64,000 nt of DNA from Candidatus Poribacteria bacterium (GTDB lineage Bacteria; Poribacteria; WGA-4E; WGA-3G): the NCBI GenBank assembly GCA_022827625.1, contig JAJEIE010000012.1:62001-126000 (forward strand). The letters run 5' to 3'. Both the position numbers and the translations under genes were made by a program. Each line of letters starts with the position of its first letter. The first letter of the stretch is position 1. This document shows, in pieces, positions 8,243-15,574 of the stretch. The notes beneath the pieces were generated by a model, which saw only the letters and a list, made by a program, of their open reading frames with translations, did not search any database and was not told the DNA's origin.

Positions 8243-9168
8243 TTATTTGTTATTCCAGAGTGAATTGGGAATAGCTTCTCCTGCGCCGATAGGAGCTTCA
8301 TGCGAAGTCCCTCGTGTAGCAAAATCCCAATTTTTTCAATTGATGGCACAAAAACTCGACCTAAAAACGGGTTATAGTCGCGGGTTTCGATTTTTCTTAA
8401 GATACCGCGGTAAATTTTAGCAGCTGAATAAATCGCATACTGTGAATCCGTATTGAGAAGGGAAATCCCCGATATTGCCTCAGCATAATAGTGATCTGCG
8501 CGTTCGACTTGAAATTTTATGAGTGTTTTTAATCGAGGTGTCATTTTCTCTTCCAAAATGTCCTGTTCTGACACACCGAATCGCACCAAATCCGTCTGTG
8601 GTAGGTAGATACGCCCCATCTCCTTATCTTCTTTAACATCCCGCAGGATATTGGTCAGCTGCATGGCAATACCGAGTTGCTTAGCGTAGTCAAACGCCCG
8701 ATCGTCCTTATAACCAAGAATATGCGTCATCATCAAGCCAACAACAGCCGCAGCCCGATAGCAGAAAAGAAATAAGTCATCAAACGTTTTGTACCGCGTC
8801 CGCTGGATATCCATAGCAACACCTTTGAGCAGATCCAGGGGATATGCAATAGGAATTCCATAAGATTTAGCCACAAGAATAAAGGCACGAATGACGGGGT
8901 GTTCGGACTCACCCGTATTATAGGCAATTCGTAATTCCTCTGCCACAAATTGAATTTCTCTAAGCAGATCCGTCTGAGTTCGTTGACGCGGGGTATCAAT
9001 CAAATTGTCGCAGTGTCGGCAGAATCCGTACAAGGCGTATGTTGCCCAACGTTGCTCACTCGGCAGCATCCGTGCGGAAAAATAAAAACTCTTTGAATAA
9101 TAGGCAGTTATCCTGCGAGCATGCTCAAATGCAGCGCGATCTTTGTCTGCTGGTTTCCAGAATTTCAT
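8239..9168 (-). CDS. crtB: Phytoene synthase CrtB
   Basis: Condenses two geranylgeranyl diphosphates to phytoene, the first committed carotenoid step. The aspartate-rich sites are both present: FCRHCDNLIDTP and LTNILRDVKEDKEMGRIYLP. YSKSFYFSARMLP is the usual N-terminal block. The start is ATG 9168 (MKFWKPADK), preceded by a perfect GGAGGAAATATC; an earlier in-frame start lacks such a site. The product has 309 residues, normal for the family. It sits 47 bases after crtI and overlaps the acyltransferase. No GGPP synthase gene is in the window. Confidence 0.95.
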   Translation of the reverse strand: MKFWKPADKDRAAFEHARRITAYYSKSFYFSARMLPSEQRWATYALYGFCRHCDNLIDTPRQRTQTDLLREIQFVAEELRIAYNTGESEHPVIRAFILVAKSYGIPIAYPLDLLKGVAMDIQRTRYKTFDDLFLFCYRAAAVVGLMMTHILGYKDDRAFDYAKQLGIAMQLTNILRDVKEDKEMGRIYLPQTDLVRFGVSEQDILEEKMTPRLKTLIKFQVERADHYYAEAISGISLLNTDSQYAIYSAAKIYRGILRKIETRDYNPFLGRVFVPSIEKIGILLHEGLRMKLLSAQEKLFPIHSGITNK

Positions 9169-9215
9169 GATATTTCCTCCTCTCCAGAAGGATGCCTGAA
9201 AATTGGACATTAAAA

Positions 9216-10697
9216 CTATTCTACCAAATCCTCAACGACCAATTTTACCGTCGTCTCCGCTGTTAGCAGTACGCCTGGCACGCCAGCTCCCGGATGCGTA
9301 CTCGCTCCAACGAAATAGAGTTTTTGTATATCTTCACTTCGGTTATGCGGTCGAAAATATGCCGTTTGTGTTAGCCTCGGCTCAACTCCCCATGCGCTGC
9401 CGAGATGGTTGTTCCGTTGTTTTTTGAAATCTGAAGGTGTAAACGTTTCGAGGACTGCAATCGAACGCTTTAGGTCTGTCAGTCCAAAATCGTTCTCCAA
9501 GAAGGTTAATATGCTGTCAGTATAGGTTCGCTTTATCTTCTCCCAGTTGATACCGCTTTCCAAATTCGGGACAGGAATCAGGACATACATACTCTCACAT
9601 CCTTCGGGTGCCATAGTCGGATCGGTTTGCGAAGGAATATGTAAATACATCGAAAAATCGTCCGACAGGATTTTATTGTCAAAAATGTCGTCTATCAGTC
9701 CCTTGTATCTTTCAGAAAGAATGAGCGTATGATGCTTCAATTGCGGATACTTCTTATTCACACCGAGGTAGAGGAGAAATGCGCTCATTGAATATTGGGT
9801 GCTCCTGAGTTTCTTGTCAGACCATTTTTTACGATGTTCCGGTTTAATAAGTTCTCGGTAGGTGTGTAGCAGATCGGCATTGGAAATAACGGCATCCGCT
9901 TCATAAAATCTCCCTTTCGTCATAACCCCCTTCACTTCTCGATTCTCAACGATAATCTGTTCAACCTCTACATCGGTTTCAACGACACCGCCGAGTTCTA
10001 CGAACACATTTTCCAGTGCTTGAACGAGGTTATACATGCCCCCTTTGCAGAACCAGACACCGCCAGTTTTCTCAAGGTACGGAATCATTAGGTAAACCGC
10101 GGGTGCCCGAAACGGATTGCCACCTATGAATAGTGGATGAAATGAGAAAGTGAAACGGTGGCGCGGGTCGTCAAAATATTTCTTAACGAAGTTGTATGCA
10201 GGCATCAACGCCCGAAGCCGTAATGCACGTGGCAGAAAAGCGAGCATCGTCGGCAAGTCAAATGGTGTCGAACCGAGTCCGTCCGTAATGACAGCATCGT
10301 AGAGCTGACATGTATGCGCCATGAAACGGTCATAGTTAGCAGCGTCATCCGTGTTGAATTGTGCCATCTGCTGTTTCATCTGCTCGCCGTCATCCGTATA
10401 GTCAAGCACTGAACCGTCATGGAAATAGATACGATAAAAAGGATCAAGTTTCACCAAATCAAGGTAATCTCCCATCCGGACACCCGCGCATGCAAAGACG
10501 CGCTGAACCAAGTCGGGCGCGGTAATAATCGAAGGTCCCATATCGAAAGTGTAGCCGTCCCGAACCAGCTGATAGGCATGACCTCCAACCTTCGCGTTCT
10601 TCTCCAGAACCGTGACCTGCATACCTTCAGCCTGCAATCGAATCGCTGCCGCGAGACCGCCAAACCCTGAACCGATGATGACGATTTTCCGCTTCAT
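9216..10697 (-). CDS. crtI: Phytoene desaturase CrtI
   Basis: A FAD-dependent desaturase/isomerase converting phytoene towards lycopene. It starts with a dinucleotide-binding motif (IVIIGSGFGGLAAAIRL), then EKNAKVGGHAYQLVRDGYTFDMGPS. It ends with the family signature YFVGASTHPGAGVPGVLLTAE. I chose ATG 10697 after AGGAAAAGTG; a GTG one codon earlier is possible. The start shares a base with the crtD stop (TGATG), so they are coupled. The THPGAGVPGV ending is CrtI-like, whereas its neighbour ends VHPGGGIPLV, which is CrtD-like. Confidence 0.92.
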   Translation of the reverse strand: MKRKIVIIGSGFGGLAAAIRLQAEGMQVTVLEKNAKVGGHAYQLVRDGYTFDMGPSIITAPDLVQRVFACAGVRMGDYLDLVKLDPFYRIYFHDGSVLDYTDDGEQMKQQMAQFNTDDAANYDRFMAHTCQLYDAVITDGLGSTPFDLPTMLAFLPRALRLRALMPAYNFVKKYFDDPRHRFTFSFHPLFIGGNPFRAPAVYLMIPYLEKTGGVWFCKGGMYNLVQALENVFVELGGVVETDVEVEQIIVENREVKGVMTKGRFYEADAVISNADLLHTYRELIKPEHRKKWSDKKLRSTQYSMSAFLLYLGVNKKYPQLKHHTLILSERYKGLIDDIFDNKILSDDFSMYLHIPSQTDPTMAPEGCESMYVLIPVPNLESGINWEKIKRTYTDSILTFLENDFGLTDLKRSIAVLETFTPSDFKKQRNNHLGSAWGVEPRLTQTAYFRPHNRSEDIQKLYFVGASTHPGAGVPGVLLTAETTVKLVVEDLVE

Positions 10698-12181
10698 CAC
10701 TTTTCCTGATCCTCCGCAATCAATGTCACCGCCATTTTCCCAGACAATATGACCAACGGGATTCCACCGCCCGGATGCACTGAACCGCCAGCGAAATAGA
10801 GTCCATGAAACGTTCGACTCCGATTGGGTATTCGTCTGAACGCTGTGGTTTTGCTATTTGATGATATGCCGTAGATGCTTCCCTGATTGCTGGCATAAAG
10901 TTCAGAAAAATCCTCTGGTGTGTAGACCTGCTCCACTTCAATTTGATCGGCGATGTCAAAACCGAGGCGTTTTAACTTCTCCCAAACAACCGATCGCATC
11001 CGATCTCTCTCTTTCTCCCATATCTGTCCAGGTGTGATATATGGCATATTCAACAACACAAACCAATTTTCGCCAGCAGCCGGTGCGTGTTCGGCGTCCG
11101 CTTTACTCGTTATAGCGATATAGATAGTCGGTTCATCCGGTACTTGTCGGTGTTTGAAAATCTGCTTGAATTCCGCATCGTAGTCGCTGGAGAAGATAAT
11201 GTTGTGGTGCGCTAATTTCGGGTGCTTGGCACGAACACCCCACAGAAATACCATCCCCGATACCGACGGTTCCAACCGATTCAACCTTTCGCGAGGCTTA
11301 TGATGTCCGTCAATCAATTCGTTATATGCTACGACTGCATCCGCACCACAGAGTACGTAATCTGCCTCAACTTTTTTACCATTAACTCGCACACCACTGA
11401 CCCGTTTCCGCTCGTGACAGATTTTTTCAACTTTTGCGGATGTATGGACCTGAACACCTAACTCACACGCTACTTTCATCAGAGCCTCAACAAGACGGTA
11501 TATCCCACCTTTGACGTAATACCCACCCAATCCATACTCGACATACGGAATTATGTTAAGAGTCGCAGGTGCTTGAAACGGATCTGAACCGTTGTAAGTC
11601 GCGTAGCGGTCAAAGAGTTGAATGAGCCGCCGATCTGAGAAAAAACGAGATACACTCTGGTGAACGGTCCGAAACGGATCAATTTGATGAAGCTTGAACA
11701 ACGTCTGAAAATGTCGAGGTTTCATGAGTTTCTTGAACTCATGGATTGGCGTAAACATAAAGATTTCAGATGTTAAGGTATGGATCCGTTCCGCATATTT
11801 CAAGAAACGCTCATACGCTTCGACATCATCAGGGGATAGCTCCTGAATAGCGGCTTTCATCTTCGCTTTGTCAGCACTCGCATCCATCACTGAACCATCT
11901 GAAAAGAAGTATCGGCATATCGGGTCAATCGACACAAAATCGAGATAATCTGCCCGATTGAACCCGGCAAAATCGAACAACTCGTCAATAACAAAAGGCA
12001 TCGTTAGTAACGACGCGCCCGTATCAAATCGGTAGCCGTCCAAAACGGCCTCATTCACCTTCCCACCGATTTTTGGATTCTTCTCGAACAATTGGACAGA
12101 GAATCCCAAGCGCGCCAGACGAATCGCACCACTTAGCGCACCAAGTCCACCCCCAACAACTGCTACCCTCTTATTTTCCAT
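10697..12181 (-). CDS. crtD: Carotenoid 3,4-desaturase CrtD (CrtI superfamily)
   Basis: A 494-residue FAD protein homologous to the next gene: VAVVGGGLGALSGAIRLARLG, EKNPKIGGKVNE, then a C-terminal RIPNRS-GLYFAGGSVHPGGGIPLVILSGKMA. That ending is characteristic of CrtD-type 3,4-desaturases acting on 1-hydroxy carotenoids in Bacteroidetes-like pathways, which matches a CruF hydratase in the same operon. It overlaps the cyclase gene by 11 bases. A second CrtI sharing the phytoene-to-lycopene steps, as in myxobacteria, is the main alternative. Confidence 0.8.
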   Translation of the reverse strand: MENKRVAVVGGGLGALSGAIRLARLGFSVQLFEKNPKIGGKVNEAVLDGYRFDTGASLLTMPFVIDELFDFAGFNRADYLDFVSIDPICRYFFSDGSVMDASADKAKMKAAIQELSPDDVEAYERFLKYAERIHTLTSEIFMFTPIHEFKKLMKPRHFQTLFKLHQIDPFRTVHQSVSRFFSDRRLIQLFDRYATYNGSDPFQAPATLNIIPYVEYGLGGYYVKGGIYRLVEALMKVACELGVQVHTSAKVEKICHERKRVSGVRVNGKKVEADYVLCGADAVVAYNELIDGHHKPRERLNRLEPSVSGMVFLWGVRAKHPKLAHHNIIFSSDYDAEFKQIFKHRQVPDEPTIYIAITSKADAEHAPAAGENWFVLLNMPYITPGQIWEKERDRMRSVVWEKLKRLGFDIADQIEVEQVYTPEDFSELYASNQGSIYGISSNSKTTAFRRIPNRSRTFHGLYFAGGSVHPGGGIPLVILSGKMAVTLIAEDQEK

Positions 12182-12845
12182 CTTTCAGTTTCTCATAGAG
12201 CATTGTGTTAAAAAGCATCAGTGTGAACCCGTACCCGAAATCCTCAATCGGAATTGTCCAAATCCGGTAACCTATCTGATACACCTCACCATACATAACA
12301 ACCGGGCGCGCTGTGAGATAGCCATTGAATACCAAAATCAAACCTGCGACAATTGCGAGATAGAGATAGGTCTTCGGTCGCAGAAGTAGGTCGGTTCTTA
12401 ACAACATATCCATCAATCCAACAAATCCAAAACAGCATAACACCAACCCTGTATACTGTTTACCTGTGCTGAAAACCCATATACCCACGGGCAGTGCAGC
12501 GTATAAAACGTTCCTAATGTGCCGCAGCGACCTCAATCGTGCTAACCACCTATCAACTTGCGGTAGTGTTTCCCATACCAATAAACACCCAAACGGAACT
12601 GTGATGAAAAAGAGCCACTCCTCAATTGGCAGACCGAAGAACCGAAAATCAAGTGTATAGGCTGTGTTGAACTGCCAATGCGAACCAGCGACAAGCGCAT
12701 CCCATATAACGTAAGGAATCATTACAATTACACTTACGAGTAATTTCAATCGCCACCGTGAAACGCTTTTAATTTGGCGGTTGAACTGGGATGCCACGGG
12801 TCCCAGAACAACAATGAGGTTAAACAGAAGATATTCAAATTTCAT
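12171..12845 (-). CDS. crtY: Lycopene beta-cyclase, fused CrtYc-CrtYd type
   Basis: A 224-residue membrane protein with about six or seven helices and two internally repeated cyclase motifs, FGLPIEEWLFFI and TIPIEDFGYGF. These are the paired signatures of the heterodimeric CrtYc/CrtYd cyclases, here in one chain. It closes a beta ring on lycopene; whether one or both ends are cyclised cannot be read, but CruF and CrtD need an acyclic end, so a monocyclic product is likely. Start and stop overlap both neighbours (4 bases upstream, 11 downstream). Confidence 0.88.
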   Translation of the reverse strand: MKFEYLLFNLIVVLGPVASQFNRQIKSVSRWRLKLLVSVIVMIPYVIWDALVAGSHWQFNTAYTLDFRFFGLPIEEWLFFITVPFGCLLVWETLPQVDRWLARLRSLRHIRNVLYAALPVGIWVFSTGKQYTGLVLCCFGFVGLMDMLLRTDLLLRPKTYLYLAIVAGLILVFNGYLTARPVVMYGEVYQIGYRIWTIPIEDFGYGFTLMLFNTMLYEKLKDGK

Positions 12846-13438
12846 CGCTGCGTGCCTGAATGCTGAGATTTCAATCTGTCTCTGAGTGCCAGAAGATAGG
12901 TTTTCTCGTCATGCGTCAATTTTGCTTTCTCAAGCAAGAAAGCAGCGATATTTGCGATGAGTTTCGGATCATAAGTGTGTATCTGCAGCGGCATCCGTTT
13001 AAGGATTTCTTTAAAATCCCGCTGAGCATCGTCCCCCCGCTGGAAGAAAAACGGAAGATGATAACAAGTCATTCCGTGGATAAAGAGTGCCTCAACGTCG
13101 TTTGGACGCTTCTGTAAGCCGCTATCCATAATTGCTAAACCGCGCTTTACCCACTTGAGCTTGGTATGCGGGAGAAATGCGTGCTTGCCTTTAAGGGCAA
13201 CGAGTGCACCGATGTAGACCTCTGCGCGCCCAGCGTATTTTGGTTCCTCTCGCGCAATGCGTTCAAAAAGTTTGAGCGCTGGTTTAATCTGCTTTTTGTC
13301 TTCAACGGCGGCATAAAATTTCTCTCGCGTCCGTTTCAGCATATCTTCCACCGATTCATCCGCGGCGACACCAGTGACATACAAGAGAAAAAGCTGTGAG
13401 AATATCAAGTTTATATGAACAAGTCGATTAAGTTTCAT
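12842..13438 (-). CDS. Secreted helical-repeat (TPR-like) protein of unknown function in the carotenoid operon
   Basis: A 198-residue protein starting MKLNRLVHINLIFSQLFLLYVTGVAADES, a signal peptide. The rest is helical, with TPR-like spacing (KPALKLFERIAREEPKYAGRAEVYIGALVALKG; PNDVEALFIHGMTCYHLP). I do not recognise a family and give it no function. It overlaps idi by 11 bases and the cyclase by 4, so it is firmly within the operon. A periplasmic or membrane-side assembly or carrier role in pigment handling is possible but unproven. A start 33 bases upstream would bury the signal peptide, so I chose 13438. Confidence 0.7.
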   Translation of the reverse strand: MKLNRLVHINLIFSQLFLLYVTGVAADESVEDMLKRTREKFYAAVEDKKQIKPALKLFERIAREEPKYAGRAEVYIGALVALKGKHAFLPHTKLKWVKRGLAIMDSGLQKRPNDVEALFIHGMTCYHLPFFFQRGDDAQRDFKEILKRMPLQIHTYDPKLIANIAAFLLEKAKLTHDEKTYLLALRDRLKSQHSGTQR

Positions 13439-13967
13439 CGGAAAAATTGATTTTTTGGTACTGTTCAACAACCCGATCGAGCGTTAGTTTGAACCAGTAA
13501 GTGTAATTTTCAGGAGTCTCCTGAACATCCTGCTTCAATGCGCTTATGTTCATCCATTTCCAATCGTCAACTTCATCCGGATTTGGCGTGGGTTGACCAT
13601 TATAGCGTCCAATAAAGACCTGATCAAGTTCGTGTTCAAATAGGTTATTCTCGAGTTGGGTGTGATAAATAAAACTAAAAAGTCCAGTTAATTCACAATC
13701 GAAACCCATTTCCTCATTGAGTCGTCGCCTCGCTGCGCGATAATAGCTTTCGCCGGGGCGTGGATGACTACAGCAGGTATTCGTCCAGAGTCCACCGGAG
13801 TGGTATTTTGTCCTTGCGCGTCTCTGAAGCAATAATTCGCCCACAGCGTTAAAGACAAAAATCGAAAATGCACTGTGTAATTTACCTTCACGATGTGCTT
13901 GTAGCTTTTCTTGCGTGCCGATTTCTCTGCCCGTATGATCGACGAGTATGACATGCTCTTGTATCAT
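13428..13967 (-). CDS. idi: Isopentenyl-diphosphate delta-isomerase, type I (Nudix)
   Basis: Interconverts IPP and DMAPP, feeding isoprenoid units to the carotenoid pathway. Type I signatures: the catalytic cysteine block GLWTNTCCSHPRPGE, the metal-binding R-RRLNEEMGF Nudix helix, and ELDQVF-G late in the protein. The length is 179 residues from ATG 13967, preceded by GGAAACGC; an earlier start 12 codons upstream lacks a site. It is the first gene of the carotenoid operon and is read away from carH. Confidence 0.93.
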   Translation of the reverse strand: MIQEHVILVDHTGREIGTQEKLQAHREGKLHSAFSIFVFNAVGELLLQRRARTKYHSGGLWTNTCCSHPRPGESYYRAARRRLNEEMGFDCELTGLFSFIYHTQLENNLFEHELDQVFIGRYNGQPTPNPDEVDDWKWMNISALKQDVQETPENYTYWFKLTLDRVVEQYQKINFSDET

Positions 13968-14035
13968 TGATAGCGTTTCCTTAGTATCGGTATAATTTCT
14001 CAAGTTAAATTAGAGCGTAAATCTCTATGTACATT

Positions 14036-14064
14036 ATTATTACATATTGTCTATATTATGTCAA
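14036..14064 (-). promoter_or_regulatory. Promoter of the carotenoid operon
   Basis: On the minus strand, TTGACA (14064-14059) is followed after 17 bases by AATAAT (14041-14036), one mismatch from each -10/-35 pair overall. The -35 and spacer contain two 11-base repeats of the form nnTnnACAnnn (TCTTGACATAA, TATAGACAATA), the pattern known for CarH operators, so repression would block polymerase directly. Leader to idi is about 70 bases. Confidence 0.65.
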
Positions 14065-14080
14065 GAAAAAATTTAGACAA
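14047..14080. promoter_or_regulatory. Inverted TTGTCTA ... TAGACAA, candidate CarH-family operator
   Basis: TTGTCTA (14047-14053) and TAGACAA (14074-14080) are exact inverted copies over the operon promoter; a further TAGACAA lies at 14211-14217 just before the carH promoter. The shared T-nn-ACA core matches the half-sites expected for CarH/CarA proteins. Confidence 0.5.
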
Positions 14081-14222
14081 TTTTATCGTAAATCAAATTT
14101 TGTATAGAAATTATGTGGAGAAATAGGACAAGATTACGCAACTAATACCCACCACAGATAACCAAATCGAAAGGAAATTAAGATCTTTACTCCGTCTTAA
14201 TCCTAAAATTTAGACAAGATTA

Positions 14223-14251
14223 TTGACAAATAGCAGATATAATGTTATACT
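14223..14251 (+). promoter_or_regulatory. Promoter of carH
   Basis: TTGACA (14223-14228), 17-base spacer, TATACT (14246-14251). It sits 45 bases before the carH start. TTTAGACAAGA and TATTGACAAAT, 12 bases apart, overlap the -35, consistent with autoregulation. The rest of the 328-base divergent region (13968-14295) is AT-rich and holds no gene. Confidence 0.65.
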
Positions 14252-14295
14252 AAATCGTAAGATAACAAGCGGAGAAATAAAAAAGGAAAAGGCTG

Positions 14296-15258
14296 ATGAC
14301 GGATCAACATAAACACGGTATTAAAACTGTTGCCATTCAGACGGGATTAACACAACTTATCATTCGGGCATGGGAAAAGCGGTACAACGTCGTCACACCG
14401 TTGCGAACCGAAACGAATCGTCGTCTCTATTCCGATGCGGATATATCGCGACTCACATTGCTTCGTCTCGCGACTCAGGCAGGACATAGTATTGGGCGAA
14501 TAGCAAACCTATCGACCGAAGAGCTCCTGGAACTCATTGGAACGGGTGGGACGGTTGCGCAGTCCGCTGCAATCGCAAAAGAGGATGTCTCACAGGAAAC
14601 ATCCCTTCATTTTTACATTGCTTCGTGCATCGCAGCGGTTAAAAGATTTGAGATGCAAGCACTCGAATCAACACTATTCGCTGCATCAGTTGCCTTTAGC
14701 CAACCTGTTTTCCTTGAAAAGTTGATCACACCACTGATGCAGGAAATTGGTGAACAGTGGAAAGCCGGAACTTTACGGATCGCACACGAACACCTTGCCG
14801 CCGCAGTTGTACGAACACTATTGGGCAGTATATGCCACGGATCTGAAGTATCCGCCGCAATGCCAAATTTAGTGGTAGCGACACCGCGGGGTCAACTCCA
14901 CGAAATCGGCGCATTAATTGCCGGAACGACTGCAGCATCGCAAGGGTGGCAAGTCACCTACCTCGGTCCCAACCTACCAGCTGAAGAGATTATAGGGTGT
15001 GCAGCGCAAAATGGAGCAAAGGCGATCGGGTTGAGCATCGTTTACCCGACAGATGATCCACATATAGCAAATGAATTAAGGAAAATTCGACGCGGAATTC
15101 AAGAAGATGTTGCACTTTTTGTCGGAGGAGCAGGGGCAATCGCCTACGACTCCGTCATTAACGCTATTGGTGCAGTGAGAATCAATGACATGCCGACTTT
15201 TCGCACCGAACTTGAAGCCTTGCGTGCTCAACAGGCGGTTTCGGTCACTTCGGTATAA
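14296..15258 (+). CDS. carH: CarH-type MerR-family repressor, B12-dependent photoreceptor
   Basis: A 320-residue protein: MerR-like DNA-binding domain (residues ~8-75, with IRAWEKRY and R-Y--D-SRL), a four-helix bundle (~105-185), then a B12-binding Rossmann domain. It has the photoreceptor signature W-x9-E-H (Trp155, Glu165, His166) and the lower-axial cobalamin motif LHEIG (His202). CarH tetramers with adenosylcobalamin repress carotenoid genes in the dark and fall apart in light. From memory, Thermus CarH has an upper-face His right after the Trp; here that residue is Lys156. Divergent placement from the carotenoid operon strongly supports control of it. Start ATG after AAAAGG-like sequence. 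Confidence 0.9.
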   Translation: MTDQHKHGIKTVAIQTGLTQLIIRAWEKRYNVVTPLRTETNRRLYSDADISRLTLLRLATQAGHSIGRIANLSTEELLELIGTGGTVAQSAAIAKEDVSQETSLHFYIASCIAAVKRFEMQALESTLFAASVAFSQPVFLEKLITPLMQEIGEQWKAGTLRIAHEHLAAAVVRTLLGSICHGSEVSAAMPNLVVATPRGQLHEIGALIAGTTAASQGWQVTYLGPNLPAEEIIGCAAQNGAKAIGLSIVYPTDDPHIANELRKIRRGIQEDVALFVGGAGAIAYDSVINAIGAVRINDMPTFRTELEALRAQQAVSVTSV

Positions 15259-15550
15259 TGCGTCGTACCTGTCGGTTCTGCCCGCCAACAACAATACTAC
15301 CATCCGTTGGATGAATAGCAAGCGAGTACGCCCAACCGTTTAGCGCATGAATCTCACTCGTAACTTCCACTGAATCTGGATCAACGAAACGCACAGCTCC
15401 ATCGGTACACACGGCAACAACCTTTGAGCCGTCGTTCAACCATGCCGTATCAAGCGGGGCTTCCTTCAGTCGTGCGAACTTTACCATCCGACCAATAGTT
15501 GGCTGCCAAAATCAAACGGTACAGTCATCGTCTGCTGAAATGATTACAGG
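15245..15550 (-). pseudogene. WD40-repeat protein remnant with nonsense codon
   Basis: The minus strand encodes one and a half WD40 blades: ISADDDCTV-stop-FWQP, then LDTAWLNDGSKVVAVCTDGAVRFVDP and AYSLAIHPTDGSIVVGGQ. TGA at 15514-15512 stands where WD40 proteins have R/K in a TVRFW-type motif; CGA to TGA would explain it. There is no start or upstream portion. The stop overlaps the 3' end of carH by 14 bases. It is a fragment of a lost propeller gene. Confidence 0.65.
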
Positions 15551-15574
15551 TAATGTAAAAAAATGCATAATTTT

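Noticed and set aside
15512-15514. Second selenocysteine candidate in the WD40 fragment
   Set aside because: WD40 blades have no redox site here, the position normally holds R/K, and there is no good hairpin after it; a nonsense mutation is simpler.
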